The translations under genes were made by a program, and so were the position numbers. 64,000 nt of DNA from Bacteroidota bacterium (GTDB taxonomy: Bacteria > Bacteroidota > Bacteroidia > Cytophagales > Cyclobacteriaceae), in NCBI GenBank assembly GCA_022567155.1, contig JADFHN010000006.1, forward strand, positions 17,753-81,752, written 5' to 3'. This document shows, in pieces, positions 17,941 to 26,258 of the stretch. The notes beneath the pieces are model-generated. The model searched no databases. It was not told where the DNA came from and saw nothing but the letters and a program-made list of their open reading frames with translations. How positions within the stretch are numbered: position 1 is the stretch's first letter; the number at the start of each line of letters is the position of its first letter.

Positions 17941-18195
17941 TTGAATAAAAAAGAATTTGAAATACTTGATGAGTTGTATTTTCTTGTGAGTTTTGATGAC
18001 CTGCAGGAAGCACTGAATTATGACAGGTCCGAACTCAGGGATAATTTGAAATCATTGGTTCGTAAAAAGTGGGTAAAATGTTACAAAACAGTAAATGAAG
18101 ATATTGAATGGAACCAGGTAGATTTTGAGAATCTATTTGATAAATATCATTACCTTGCAAGTAAAGAAGGGTTGATTGCCCACAATAGTAGGTAA
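17941..18195 (+). CDS. Small conserved protein, probable winged-helix-like
   Basis: 84 residues, acidic, starting at TTG (no ATG in frame). The sequence 'FEILDELYFLVSFDDLQEAL', then 'DRSELRDNLKSLVRKKWVKCY', has helix-turn-helix spacing like a small winged helix: an activation helix, a putative recognition helix (LRDNLKSLVRKKW) and a wing-like end. I do not recognise a named family. Its place between the first GT2 and the SpoIIE phosphatase, with 12- and 15-bp gaps, suggests a regulatory role in this operon; DNA binding is a guess. Confidence 0.6.
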   Translation: MNKKEFEILDELYFLVSFDDLQEALNYDRSELRDNLKSLVRKKWVKCYKTVNEDIEWNQVDFENLFDKYHYLASKEGLIAHNSR

Positions 18196-18210
18196 ACAAT
18201 ATTTTCATTG

Positions 18211-19422
18211 ATGGAAACAGATGTACAATCAATACAAAAGAAGTACTATCTCAAGGAAATGGAGGTAAATTCCCTCCTTGAGATCACGCAAGCCATTAAT
18301 GATAATCTAAACGAAGAAGCACTTTTCAGGATATATGATTTTACCATTCGCGCCAATCTTAATATTGGTAAACTCGCTTTGTATGTGTTTGACAATGAAT
18401 GGAGCTGCCGGGTTAATTTCGGAACATCCAACGACTTCCTGCATACAAATCTGCCCGGATCGATTCAAAAAATAAAAACACTGAGTTATGATTTTGAATC
18501 ACCTTTTGATGAATTTAAAATTTTAATTCCTGTGAAGCATAAATCTACTGTACTGGCCTATGTATTTGCCTCTTCGGTCGATTCTGCTGAAGAGGGAATT
18601 AATACTACCTTCCTGCAAGCGCTGAGCAATCTGATCATTGTGGCTATTGAGAATCAGCGGATGACCAGGCACCAGATCAAACAGGAGGCATTCAGAAAGG
18701 AACTGGAAATTGCCAAAGACGTACAGAAGCTGTTGTTTCCCGAATCACTACCCTATGGCGTCCGGCTAAAAGTCGCAGCCAGTTATCTGCCTCATCAGTC
18801 TGTGGGGGGCGATTACTACGATTATATTCCCATTAATGAAAACCAGTTCCTGATCTGCATCGCGGATGTTTCAGGTAAAGGTATTCCTGCGGCTATTATG
18901 ATGTCAAACTTTCAGGCTTCGTTACGCACCCTGCTCCGGACTACACCTAACCTCACGCAGATCATAGAGGTTCTCAATTACCAGATACTCGAAAATGCAA
19001 AGGGCGAAAACTTTATTACGTTTTTTGGTGGCATATATGACCATAAACTCAATACGCTTGTTTACATAAATGCCGGCCATAACCCGCCTTTTTTATATGA
19101 CAGGGAAAATGGAATCCGTACGCTTGACGAAGGATGCACCGTCTTAGGCGTGTTTCATCCACTGCCCTTTATCAATGAAGGATTTGTGACCGATCTCGAC
19201 AGTTTCACTTTATTTCTGTACACAGACGGACTTACTGAAACCGAAAACGAAAACAACGAAGAGTATGGAAGTGACCGGATCAGGGATTACCTCGAAAAAA
19301 ACCCGTATAAAGATTTGAAAGAGATCCACCGTGAGCTGCTTGAAGAGCTGGATAAATTCAAAGGGAAAAATGACTACAGAGATGATATAACTATATTATC
19401 CTGTAGGTTGGAAGAAAGATAA
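18211..19422 (+). CDS. SpoIIE/RsbU-type PP2C protein phosphatase with N-terminal GAF-like domain
   Basis: 403 residues from ATG 18211. Residues ~20-155 look like a GAF-type sensor domain, a helical linker follows ('MTRHQIKQEAFRKELEIAKDVQ'), and residues ~190-400 are a PPM/SpoIIE phosphatase. Key motifs are 'VGGDYYDYIP', 'CIADVSGKGIPAAIMMSNF', 'INAGHNPPFLYD', 'FLYTDGLTETEN' and 'YRDDITILSCRL', with all metal-binding acids present. The family dephosphorylates anti-anti-sigma (STAS) proteins in partner-switching. No STAS or anti-sigma kinase gene is close by. It may set the activity of the envelope operon it sits in. Confidence 0.9.
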   Translation: METDVQSIQKKYYLKEMEVNSLLEITQAINDNLNEEALFRIYDFTIRANLNIGKLALYVFDNEWSCRVNFGTSNDFLHTNLPGSIQKIKTLSYDFESPFDEFKILIPVKHKSTVLAYVFASSVDSAEEGINTTFLQALSNLIIVAIENQRMTRHQIKQEAFRKELEIAKDVQKLLFPESLPYGVRLKVAASYLPHQSVGGDYYDYIPINENQFLICIADVSGKGIPAAIMMSNFQASLRTLLRTTPNLTQIIEVLNYQILENAKGENFITFFGGIYDHKLNTLVYINAGHNPPFLYDRENGIRTLDEGCTVLGVFHPLPFINEGFVTDLDSFTLFLYTDGLTETENENNEEYGSDRIRDYLEKNPYKDLKEIHRELLEELDKFKGKNDYRDDITILSCRLEER

Positions 19423-19438
19423 TACTTCCTGATCACCT

Positions 19439-20059
19439 ATGTTTTCATACAAAACCCCGGCAATTTTACACACGCTGTTTCCTTCTCTCACCTGGATGAT
19501 AGATACAGATACTTTGGAGGTATCACTTACATTTGATGATGGTCCGGTAGCGGGTGTAACGGATTGGGTGCTCAGCGTATTAAATAACTTTGATGTTAGG
19601 GCCACTTTTTTTTGTGTAGGCGAGCATGTTCTGGAGCATCCGGATTTAATCCAAAAAATCGCTGAAGAAGGTCACAGTGTTGGCAACCACACACATACAC
19701 ATCTGAATTCGTGGACTACTTCTTTTGAGAAGTACCATTCAAATATCATGAAATGTGAAGAAGCGCTGGCCCCGTTTAATAAAGGCAGGCTTTTCCGGCC
19801 GCCTTATGGAAAACTGCGGCCATTGCATATCAAAAAACTTAAAAATGAATTCAAAATAATAATGTGGAATGTACTGACGGGTGACTACAGACCAGATGTT
19901 GATCCGGCAAGCTGTTTAAACGGCAGTTTGATGGCTGTATCCGGAGGTTCTATCATTGTATTTCACGACAGCCTGAAGGCAAGCCGGTTGCTCAAAACCA
20001 TGTTACCTGGATTTATTGATAAGCTATTGAAACAAGGCTATACTTTTAAACCATTGTGA
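19439..20059 (+). CDS. Polysaccharide deacetylase (NodB homology, CE4)
   Basis: 206 residues, compact. NodB motifs in order: 'SLTFDDGPVAG' (motif 1, catalytic base and metal Asp), 'EEGHSVGNHTHTHL' (motif 2, metal His pair), 'RLFRPPYGKLRP' (motif 3), and 'IIVFHDSLKA' (motif 5 His). CE4 enzymes remove N- or O-acetyl groups from chitin-like, peptidoglycan or exopolysaccharide chains. There is no clear signal peptide, so it may act on the cytoplasmic face, on a lipid-linked sugar. It lies between the phosphatase and the second GT2 gene, 4 bp from the latter. Confidence 0.9.
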   Translation: MFSYKTPAILHTLFPSLTWMIDTDTLEVSLTFDDGPVAGVTDWVLSVLNNFDVRATFFCVGEHVLEHPDLIQKIAEEGHSVGNHTHTHLNSWTTSFEKYHSNIMKCEEALAPFNKGRLFRPPYGKLRPLHIKKLKNEFKIIMWNVLTGDYRPDVDPASCLNGSLMAVSGGSIIVFHDSLKASRLLKTMLPGFIDKLLKQGYTFKPL

Positions 20060-20063
20060 AAAA

Positions 20064-21179
20064 TTGAATCTGATCGAATATATACTAACGGGGGTTGTTT
20101 CTTTTGTAATCCTGAAGAATATATTGCTTTTAATTTTATTCAAAAAGAATTTTAAGCAAGTGATCTCAGGTGATCGAAATGAAGAGACGTATGACTTTCC
20201 GTTTGTATCCGTATTTATTGCTGCCAGGGATGAAGAAAATTCTATTTCAGCATGTATTAAAAGTATCTGCAATCAGGACTACCCTACGGAGAGGTATGAA
20301 ATTATCGCAGGTAATGACAATTCTGCGGACGATACCCTGACTATACTTCGTAAACTGGAATCGGAGTCACCGAATCTGTGTGTGTGTGATATTACAAAAG
20401 TTGTTACCGAAAAACCCGGTAAGATAAACGTGCTTGCTCAGCTCTCCGACAAAGCGCAGGGGGAATATTTCTTATTTACCGATGCCGATACGATGTTGCC
20501 TCCAGCCTGGATTCGTACCATGGTAAACGTGTTACAAAGTGGATACGGTGTAGTTACTGGCACCACACTTCTCAAACCGGGGGGTCAGTTCGGGCACCTT
20601 CAGAATATTGAATGGGGTATGACAATTTCAACAATCAAAGTTTTAAGTGACATGGGGGTGCGCACAACATCAATCGGCAACAATATGGGGATGCTGCGTA
20701 CCGCCTACGAGTATGTGGGTGGATACAGAGGAATACCTTTTTCGCTAACCGAAGACTTTGAACTTTACAGGCATATATGTAATTCAGGATACAAGGCATT
20801 TCATATTTTTCAGAAAGAGGTACTGGCCATATCAAGACCGGTTTATGATGTATATGCGCTGCTCAGTCAACGGAAAAGATGGATGTACGGAGCATTCAGA
20901 CTACCCTTGCCCATGCTTCTTATTCTGATAACGGATGCCATGTTTTTACCGGTTATTTTTTTATTTATTGTCCTTAATCCTGTTTATGGATTGTTTTTTT
21001 GGATTTTTAAGCTTTGTGCCCAATGGCTGTTTATTTACTATTCATTTAAGCGAATGCAGATAAAAGTTTCTCTTAAACACATAATTCCCTATGAATTTTA
21101 TCAGGGTATAATAAATTTAGCAGCATTACTTTATTTTTTAATCCCTTCGGGAGTTGCGTGGAAAGGAAGAAAGTACTGA
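20064..21179 (+). CDS. Family 2 glycosyltransferase (second copy, membrane-anchored)
   Basis: 371 residues, the same length and layout as the enzyme at 16813: N-terminal helix ('YILTGVVSFVILKNILLLILF'), GT-A domain with 'VSVFIAARDEENSISACI', 'IAGNDNSADDT', 'YFLFTDADTMLPP' (DxD), 'IGNNMGMLRTAYEYVGGY', 'LTEDFELYRHI' and 'LLSQRKRWMYG' (QxxRW), then three C-terminal helices. TTG start. The two paralogous transferases flank regulator and deacetylase genes and may add alternate residues to one polymer or act in sequence. Confidence 0.85.
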   Translation: MNLIEYILTGVVSFVILKNILLLILFKKNFKQVISGDRNEETYDFPFVSVFIAARDEENSISACIKSICNQDYPTERYEIIAGNDNSADDTLTILRKLESESPNLCVCDITKVVTEKPGKINVLAQLSDKAQGEYFLFTDADTMLPPAWIRTMVNVLQSGYGVVTGTTLLKPGGQFGHLQNIEWGMTISTIKVLSDMGVRTTSIGNNMGMLRTAYEYVGGYRGIPFSLTEDFELYRHICNSGYKAFHIFQKEVLAISRPVYDVYALLSQRKRWMYGAFRLPLPMLLILITDAMFLPVIFLFIVLNPVYGLFFWIFKLCAQWLFIYYSFKRMQIKVSLKHIIPYEFYQGIINLAALLYFLIPSGVAWKGRKY

Positions 21180-21209
21180 TAGTTGCTGAAAACAAGAATA
21201 TCCAAACAT

Positions 21210-21983
21210 ATGTATATAGATACACATGCACATATTTACCTGGAAGCCTTCAGTGAGGACTTGCCTGATGTAATGGATCGCAGCCGCGATAGCGGAGTTT
21301 CCAGAATATATTTGCCGAACATCGACCACACGTCCATTGATCTGATGCTGGAGGTTGAGGAGCAGTTTCCGGGGGAATGTATTGCAATGATCGGATTGCA
21401 TCCGTGTAGCGTCAATAATGGATTTGAGAAGGAGTTGTATCTTGTAGAAGAATGGTTGGGACAACGAAAATTTGCAGGTATTGGCGAAATTGGGACAGAC
21501 CTTCATTGGGATAAAACATTCTGGAAAGAGCAGCAGGAGGCATTAAAAATCCAGCTCAACTGGGCGAAAGTGTTTAATATTCCTGCGATTTTGCATTGCA
21601 GAAATTCAATCGATGAAACCATTGAGATCGTGGCACAAACAAAAGATCAGAATTTAAAAGGTATATTTCATTGTTTTACCGGAAATGTGGAACAGGCGCG
21701 TAAAATTGTGGAGCTTGGGTTTATTCTGGGAATAGGAGGCGTATCCACGTTTAAAAACAGTGGACTGGAGGATGTGATAGCAGAGGTTAATCTTGATTTC
21801 ATAGTTCTTGAAACAGACAGCCCGTATCTGTCACCCGAGCCTTTCAGGGGAAAACGAAATGAACCGTCGCACATTCCATTGATTGCTGAAAAAATTGCAA
21901 AAATCAGGAATATAAGCGTAATGGAAGTTGCGCAAAAGACAACTGTCACGGCTGAAAATATTTTTAAATATGTATCCATATAA
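21210..21983 (+). CDS. tatD: TatD-family metal-dependent hydrolase (DNase)
   Basis: 257 residues from the ATG at 21210; a TTG 27 bases upstream would add a tail not seen in the family. TIM-barrel metal site motifs: 'YIDTHAHIYL' (HxH), 'IGEIGTDLHWDKTF' (metal Glu), 'PAILHCRNS', 'GIFHCFTGNVEQA' and 'VLETDSPYLSPEPFRGKRNEPSHI' (in two parts; metal Asp). TatD enzymes are 3'-5' exonucleases or tRNA/DNA repair hydrolases. Its last 14 bases overlap the start of the asparaginase gene. Confidence 0.9.
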   Translation: MYIDTHAHIYLEAFSEDLPDVMDRSRDSGVSRIYLPNIDHTSIDLMLEVEEQFPGECIAMIGLHPCSVNNGFEKELYLVEEWLGQRKFAGIGEIGTDLHWDKTFWKEQQEALKIQLNWAKVFNIPAILHCRNSIDETIEIVAQTKDQNLKGIFHCFTGNVEQARKIVELGFILGIGGVSTFKNSGLEDVIAEVNLDFIVLETDSPYLSPEPFRGKRNEPSHIPLIAEKIAKIRNISVMEVAQKTTVTAENIFKYVSI

Positions 21984-23043
21984 TCTTCTGGAACTTGATA
22001 CCGCTGCCCCGAACGAACCGGATGCCAGGATACTTATTATATACACTGGAGGTACATTCGGAATGGGGGTGGACAAGCATGGGAGCTTAAAACCGTTTGA
22101 TTTTAGTGAGATACTTCACGAAATACCTTCATTGAAGTCATTTAATCTGATCATTAAGGTTCTTGAATTCGTAAAACCAGTTGATTCTTCTGACATTAAT
22201 CCGGGGCACTGGATTGAGATGGGGCAGATAATCAAACGTTTTTATGATAGTTTTGATGGTTTTGTGATCCTTCATGGAACAGATACTATGGCCTATTCGG
22301 CGTCTGCGTTGAGTTTTATACTGGAAAATCTGACCAAGCCGGTCATTTTTACCGGCGCACAGTTACCGGTAACGGCGCCGCGGACCGATGCCGGAGATAA
22401 CTTTGTTACTGCGATTGAGATTGCATCGGAACGAGATGAAAGCGGAAAACCCGTGGTATCGGAAGTTTGTATTTATTTTAATCATCACCTGATCCGTGGC
22501 AACAGAGCGCAAAAGGTTGAAAGTATGCATTTCGATGTATTTGAATCGGCTAACTACCCTCCATTGGCAAAAGCCGGAGTTGAAATTGATTATAAATATC
22601 AATTCATTAAGTCCTTTGGCCGGGAAGGTACGTTGGGCGTAGCAGATAAACTTGATGACAACGTCACTTTTCTGAAACTTTTTCCGGGCATATCTGAAAA
22701 TGTAGTAAAAAGTATACTCAAAAACCCTGATTTGAAAGGCGTTGTGCTTGAAACATTCGGAAGTGGAAATGCGCCTATGGAACACTGGTTTCTTAGCGCT
22801 GTCTCAGAAGCGGTGGGCAATGGGCTGCTCATATATAATGTATCACAATGCCTGGGAGGCAAAGTAATACAGGGACGGTATGAAACCTCGATGGCACTGA
22901 AAGACGCAGGCGTAATCAGTGGTAAAGATATTACAAGTGAAGCCGCGATAACAAAAATGATGTATTTACTGGGAATGGAGAAGCGTATGGATTCGATACG
23001 GAATAAACTCAAACTTTCTTTGAAAGGAGAATTATCGGAATAA
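21970..23043 (+). CDS. ansA: Type I (cytoplasmic-type) L-asparaginase
   Basis: 357 residues, taking the ATG at 21970 that overlaps the tatD end by 14 bp. An in-frame ATG at 21928 would add 14 residues. Catalytic threonines sit in 'LIIYTGGTFGMG' (T29) and 'VILHGTDTMAYSASALSF', with 'TGAQLPVTAPRTDAGDN' following. The enzyme hydrolyses asparagine to aspartate and ammonia. There is no signal peptide. The TatD-asparaginase coupling recurs in this phylum. Possible first-site motif variation is not seen; the protein looks complete. Confidence 0.9.
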   Translation: MYPYNLLELDTAAPNEPDARILIIYTGGTFGMGVDKHGSLKPFDFSEILHEIPSLKSFNLIIKVLEFVKPVDSSDINPGHWIEMGQIIKRFYDSFDGFVILHGTDTMAYSASALSFILENLTKPVIFTGAQLPVTAPRTDAGDNFVTAIEIASERDESGKPVVSEVCIYFNHHLIRGNRAQKVESMHFDVFESANYPPLAKAGVEIDYKYQFIKSFGREGTLGVADKLDDNVTFLKLFPGISENVVKSILKNPDLKGVVLETFGSGNAPMEHWFLSAVSEAVGNGLLIYNVSQCLGGKVIQGRYETSMALKDAGVISGKDITSEAAITKMMYLLGMEKRMDSIRNKLKLSLKGELSE

Positions 23044-23149
23044 AATCACAAACAAGGCTGCATTCAGGTAATGTGGGAAAATTTATATTATTCTTGCATA
23101 AACATATTTTTTATGATTTATTTGTGCAATTGAGTTTGTAAATTATTCA

Positions 23150-23238
23150 GGAGAGGTGACCGAGTGGATGAAGGTGCTCGCCTGGAAAGTGAGTGTACTC
23201 GAAAACGGGTACCGGGGGTTCGAATCCCTCTCTCTCCG
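23150..23238 (+). tRNA. tRNA-Ser (anticodon GGA)
   Basis: The acceptor stem GGAGAGG pairs with TCTCTCC (last pair G-T), with discriminator G at 23238. The D-arm is 'GTGACCGAGTGGATGAAGG'. The anticodon stem CTCGC/GTGAG carries the loop CTGGAAA with anticodon GGA. A long variable arm (TGTACTCGAAAACGGGTAC) is diagnostic of class II tRNA-Ser. The T-arm has GGGGG-TTCGAAT-CCCTC. CCA is not encoded. It reads UCC and UCU codons. Confidence 0.95.
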
Positions 23239-23315
23239 CAAATCGGAATGAAACAAATAAAATTTAAATACTTTAATATTATGCTGAGATCAACTGATAA
23301 GTGCAATTGAAGGAT

Positions 23316-23338
23316 GAAAAAGCTTTGAGGGCTTTTTC
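23316..23338 (+). terminator. Hairpin inside IS30 left end
   Basis: GAAAAAGC (23316-23323) pairs perfectly with GCTTTTTC (23331-23338) around a 7-base loop. It stands between the left inverted repeat and the transposase start, where it could stop transcription entering from outside and so limit transposase expression. Confidence 0.5.
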
Positions 23339-23378
23339 ACCTCCAAAAGTCTGAGTAGTGCAATCTTTGGATTGTATA

Positions 23379-24383
23379 ATGACCAAGAACTACACTCATC
23401 TCAGTATTGATCAAAGGTATCAAATTGAGGCATTATTGAAAACAGGAATAACACAAAAGGAGATTGCATGTATTGTGGGTGTTGATCCATCTACAATCAC
23501 ACGAGAGCTAAAGCGAAATGTGGGGTTAAGAGGTAGAGGAGCTGGTGTCTACCGCCCAACCAATGGGCAAAGAAGGACTGATCTACGTCATCAAGAGAAG
23601 CCCAAAAAGAGGATCTTCACCAAATCCATGAAGGACTGGATTGTTGACAGACTTAAAGAAGATCGGTGGAGCCCCGAGCTGATTAGCCATCAGGGAAAGA
23701 AAAGTGGAGAATGTCCTCTTAGTCATGAATGGATTTATCAATGGATATGGGAATGTAAGCACAGCAACCGCAAGGAGAATCAAGAATACGAACAACTATA
23801 CTGCTACCTCAAACATGGAAAAAGGAGGCGTAAACGTGGAAACAGAAAGGATCGGAGAGGTATTATTCCAAATAGAGTATCCATTGAACTGAGACCTCTG
23901 GTCATTGATAAAAGGGAACGATTGGGCGATATTGAAGTAGATTTAATGATGGGCAAAAACCACAAAGGCTCCTTGTTAGTGATGACCGACCGGGCAAGTC
24001 TTTTTACCAGAATAAGAAAGATGCACAGTAAAAATGCCGAACAAATGGCCGAAGCTATTGTGGAGGAACTCTCCAGGGATAAACACAAACCAGAAACACT
24101 CACTTTTGATAATGATATGGCCTTTGCCAAACATGAGTTGATTGCTCAAACCCTTAACGTGGATACGTATTTCACTCGTCCATACACCAGCCAGGACAAA
24201 GGAACGGTTGAAAATAGAATTGGAGTAATCAGACGGTTTTTTCCTAAGAAGACAGACCTTAGATTTGTCAGCGAAGAGCAAATCAAAGTCGTTGAAAACA
24301 AAATCAATGAACGACCTATTAGAAAATTTAACTACCTAAACGCAAAGCAAGTGCTACAAAGAAAAATTGCACTTATTACTTGA
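23379..24383 (+). CDS. IS30-family transposase
   Basis: 334 residues from ATG 23379. The N-terminal HTH ('LSIDQRYQIEALLKTG', 'ITQKEIACIVGVDPSTITRE') binds the inverted repeats. The DDE catalytic core has 'LGDIEVDLMMGKNHKG' (first Asp), 'TLTFDNDMAFAKHE' (second Asp) and 'KGTVENRIGVIRRFFPK' (Glu). 'TYFTRPYTSQDKG' is typical of IS30. The length is normal and the catalytic triad complete. The C-terminal codons and stop lie within the right inverted repeat. Confidence 0.95.
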   Translation: MTKNYTHLSIDQRYQIEALLKTGITQKEIACIVGVDPSTITRELKRNVGLRGRGAGVYRPTNGQRRTDLRHQEKPKKRIFTKSMKDWIVDRLKEDRWSPELISHQGKKSGECPLSHEWIYQWIWECKHSNRKENQEYEQLYCYLKHGKRRRKRGNRKDRRGIIPNRVSIELRPLVIDKRERLGDIEVDLMMGKNHKGSLLVMTDRASLFTRIRKMHSKNAEQMAEAIVEELSRDKHKPETLTFDNDMAFAKHELIAQTLNVDTYFTRPYTSQDKGTVENRIGVIRRFFPKKTDLRFVSEEQIKVVENKINERPIRKFNYLNAKQVLQRKIALIT

Positions 24384-24457
24384 ACTTACATATGATTTAA
24401 TATACGCTTATTACATTTAGCTTTTATAAACAACAACCTGGTATTAAAACATCGACT

Positions 24458-25309
24458 ATGAAACGATTATTTGCTCTTTTGGTATTAGCAGGAATTTTAA
24501 CTTTCACTAATTCAAGTATTGTAGTGGCTCAGGATGACGCGACGGATACAGAACAAACAGCAGACACTGCTGCATTCTTTGAGGCAGCAGATGCCGGACA
24601 ACCTGTTGAATTTGCCGAAGAGGAAGAAGCTGTTGCCGAAGAAGATCCATTTGCAACAACCACCGGTGAAGAATTAAATTTTCATCAGCAAATCAAAGAA
24701 AAATTTATTGAAGGCGGATGGGCTTTTATGGGAATTATTCTTCTGTGTTTGATTATCGGACTTGCCATTTCAATCGAAAGAATAATCGTATTGAATCTTT
24801 CGACTACAAGCACCAGAAAACTCCTTGCAAATGTGGAAGATGCACTTAATCAGGGTGGCATTGACGGAGCTATGGAAGTGACGAAAAACACTAAGGGTCC
24901 TGTAGCATCAATTTTCACCCAGGGATTACTTCGAATGACTGAAGGTATTGAAATGGTGGAGAAATCAATCATAGCGTATGGATCGGTTGAAATGGGCCGT
25001 CTTGAGAAAGGTCTGGTTTGGATATCCCTTTTTATTTCGCTTGCACCTATGCTTGGTTTCATGGGTACGGTAATTGGTATGATCGGTGCATTTGACGCCA
25101 TTGAAGCTGCTGGTGATATATCACCCCAGATTGTAGCACGTGGTATTAAGGTAGCGCTTCTTACCACGGTAGCTGGTTTGATTGTAGGGGTTATTCTTCA
25201 ACTCTTCTACAACTATCTGGTTTCAAAAATCGACGCAATGGTAAACGACATGGAAGACGCGTCAATTTCATTGGTTGATATGCTTGTACAACACAAACTG
25301 TCAAAGTAA
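24458..25309 (+). CDS. exbB: ExbB/TolQ/MotA-family proton channel protein with N-terminal leader and acidic linker
   Basis: 283 residues. A signal-peptide-like start (FALLVLAGILTFTNSSIVVAQ) is followed by an unusual Asp/Glu-rich stretch (residues ~26-70, including 'FAEEEEAVAEEDPF'). Then come three membrane helices with the ExbB pattern: 'AFMGIILLCLIIGLAISIERI', 'SLAPMLGFMGTVIGMIGAFD', 'VARGIKVALLTTVAGLIVGV'. ExbB pentamers with ExbD stators convert proton flow into work on TonB or related motors. The acidic linker is typical of Bacteroidota ExbB. It heads a four-gene operon energising outer-membrane transport. Confidence 0.9.
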   Translation: MKRLFALLVLAGILTFTNSSIVVAQDDATDTEQTADTAAFFEAADAGQPVEFAEEEEAVAEEDPFATTTGEELNFHQQIKEKFIEGGWAFMGIILLCLIIGLAISIERIIVLNLSTTSTRKLLANVEDALNQGGIDGAMEVTKNTKGPVASIFTQGLLRMTEGIEMVEKSIIAYGSVEMGRLEKGLVWISLFISLAPMLGFMGTVIGMIGAFDAIEAAGDISPQIVARGIKVALLTTVAGLIVGVILQLFYNYLVSKIDAMVNDMEDASISLVDMLVQHKLSK

Positions 25310-25342
25310 AATTGAATTTTATTTCTTAAATTTGTAATAGAA

Positions 25343-25669
25343 ATGGATATTGTACATATCGGATTAATATTTACGTATATATTACTGACAGTGGGCGTAT
25401 TGGCCGCTATTATAATGCCGCTGTTTCAGGCAATTACTACCGACCCGAAGAGCTTATTGAAATCTGCTATGGGATTGGGTGTTATTGTGGTAATTTACTT
25501 TATCGGCTACGCATTAGCCGGAGATGAAGTTACTGCAAAATATTCCGAATTTGGTGTTGATGCTTCCATATCTAAAATGGTGGGAGGGATATTGAATACC
25601 ATGTATATCCTGATGTTTGGAGCATTGGCAGGAATATTATTTACTGAAGTTCATAAGGTTACACGTTAA
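25343..25669 (+). CDS. Small three-helix membrane protein of the ExbB-ExbD operon
   Basis: 108 residues with three predicted helices: 'IFTYILLTVGVLAAIIMPLF', 'AMGLGVIVVIYFIGYALAG' and 'ILNTMYILMFGALAGILF'. There is no catalytic motif and I do not recognise a named family. It stands between exbB and the first exbD with short gaps (33 and 18 bp). It is probably an accessory subunit of the proton-channel complex, by position only. Confidence 0.7.
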   Translation: MDIVHIGLIFTYILLTVGVLAAIIMPLFQAITTDPKSLLKSAMGLGVIVVIYFIGYALAGDEVTAKYSEFGVDASISKMVGGILNTMYILMFGALAGILFTEVHKVTR

Positions 25670-25687
25670 CCGGCAAACAAAAAAACT

Positions 25688-26257
25688 ATGGCACGTAGTA
25701 AAAAAGGAATTCCGGTGATCAATAGCGCGCCAATGGCGGATATTGCTTTCCTGTTACTGATTTTCTTCCTGGTTACCACTACCATCGCTAGCGATAAAGG
25801 TTTAAGCTTACTGTTGCCACCTAAACCAGATGAAGAGAATAAACCTGAAATAAAAATAAAGGAACGTAATATGTTTAAAATTCTCTTAAATTCCGCCGAC
25901 CGGCTCCTGGTTGAAGGAGAGCCTATGAACGACCCTGGAAAAATCAGGAAAATGGTAAAGGAGCATGTACTGAATTACGGTAAAGACCCTAATAAGTCTG
26001 ATTCGCCTAAAGATGCCGTCATTTCATTCAAAGCCGACCGCGGAACATCATATGAGCTGTATATAAAAGTGCTCAACAGCGTGCAGGGGGCATACTATGA
26101 TATGTATGCAGACCGAGCGGGGGTAACAAACAAAAAATGGCGGAAAATTGCTTCGGATCTGGGCGATCCGGAAAATAGAAGGATATACGATAAAGCAAGG
26201 AAAGATTTTCCGATGGCAATCTCGATCGCGGAACCTTCAAAAATAGGAGGAAGTTAA
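25688..26257 (+). CDS. exbD: ExbD/TolR-family stator protein (first copy)
   Basis: 189 residues. A cytoplasmic tail is followed by a single helix with the channel Asp: 'INSAPMADIAFLLLIFFLVTTTIA'. The periplasmic domain is longer than in E. coli ExbD (141 residues) and contains an inserted Lys/Asp-rich stretch near 'VLNYGKDPNKSDSPKDAVIS'. It pairs with ExbB. The following exbD starts 1 bp after its stop. Confidence 0.9.
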   Translation: MARSKKGIPVINSAPMADIAFLLLIFFLVTTTIASDKGLSLLLPPKPDEENKPEIKIKERNMFKILLNSADRLLVEGEPMNDPGKIRKMVKEHVLNYGKDPNKSDSPKDAVISFKADRGTSYELYIKVLNSVQGAYYDMYADRAGVTNKKWRKIASDLGDPENRRIYDKARKDFPMAISIAEPSKIGGS

Positions 26258-26258
26258 T

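Larger units (their letters stand above)
23286..24387 (+). mobile_element. IS30-family insertion sequence, about 1.1 kb
   Basis: One transposase gene is bounded by inverted repeats. The inner 12 bp, ATAAGTGCAATT at 23297-23308 and its exact complement at 24365-24376, are perfect. Extending outward gives a 23-bp repeat with 19 matches, ending near 23286 and 24387. The transposase stop (24381-24383) lies inside the right repeat. A strong hairpin lies between the left end and the gene. The transposase frame is intact, so the element may be active. It sits 48 bp after tRNA-Ser and upstream of the ExbB operon. I could not define a convincing target duplication. Confidence 0.85.

Noticed and set aside
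23280..24392. Target site duplication of the IS30 element
   Set aside because: Bases flanking the estimated ends (GCT on the left, ACA on the right) do not match, and the exact ends are uncertain by a base or two.
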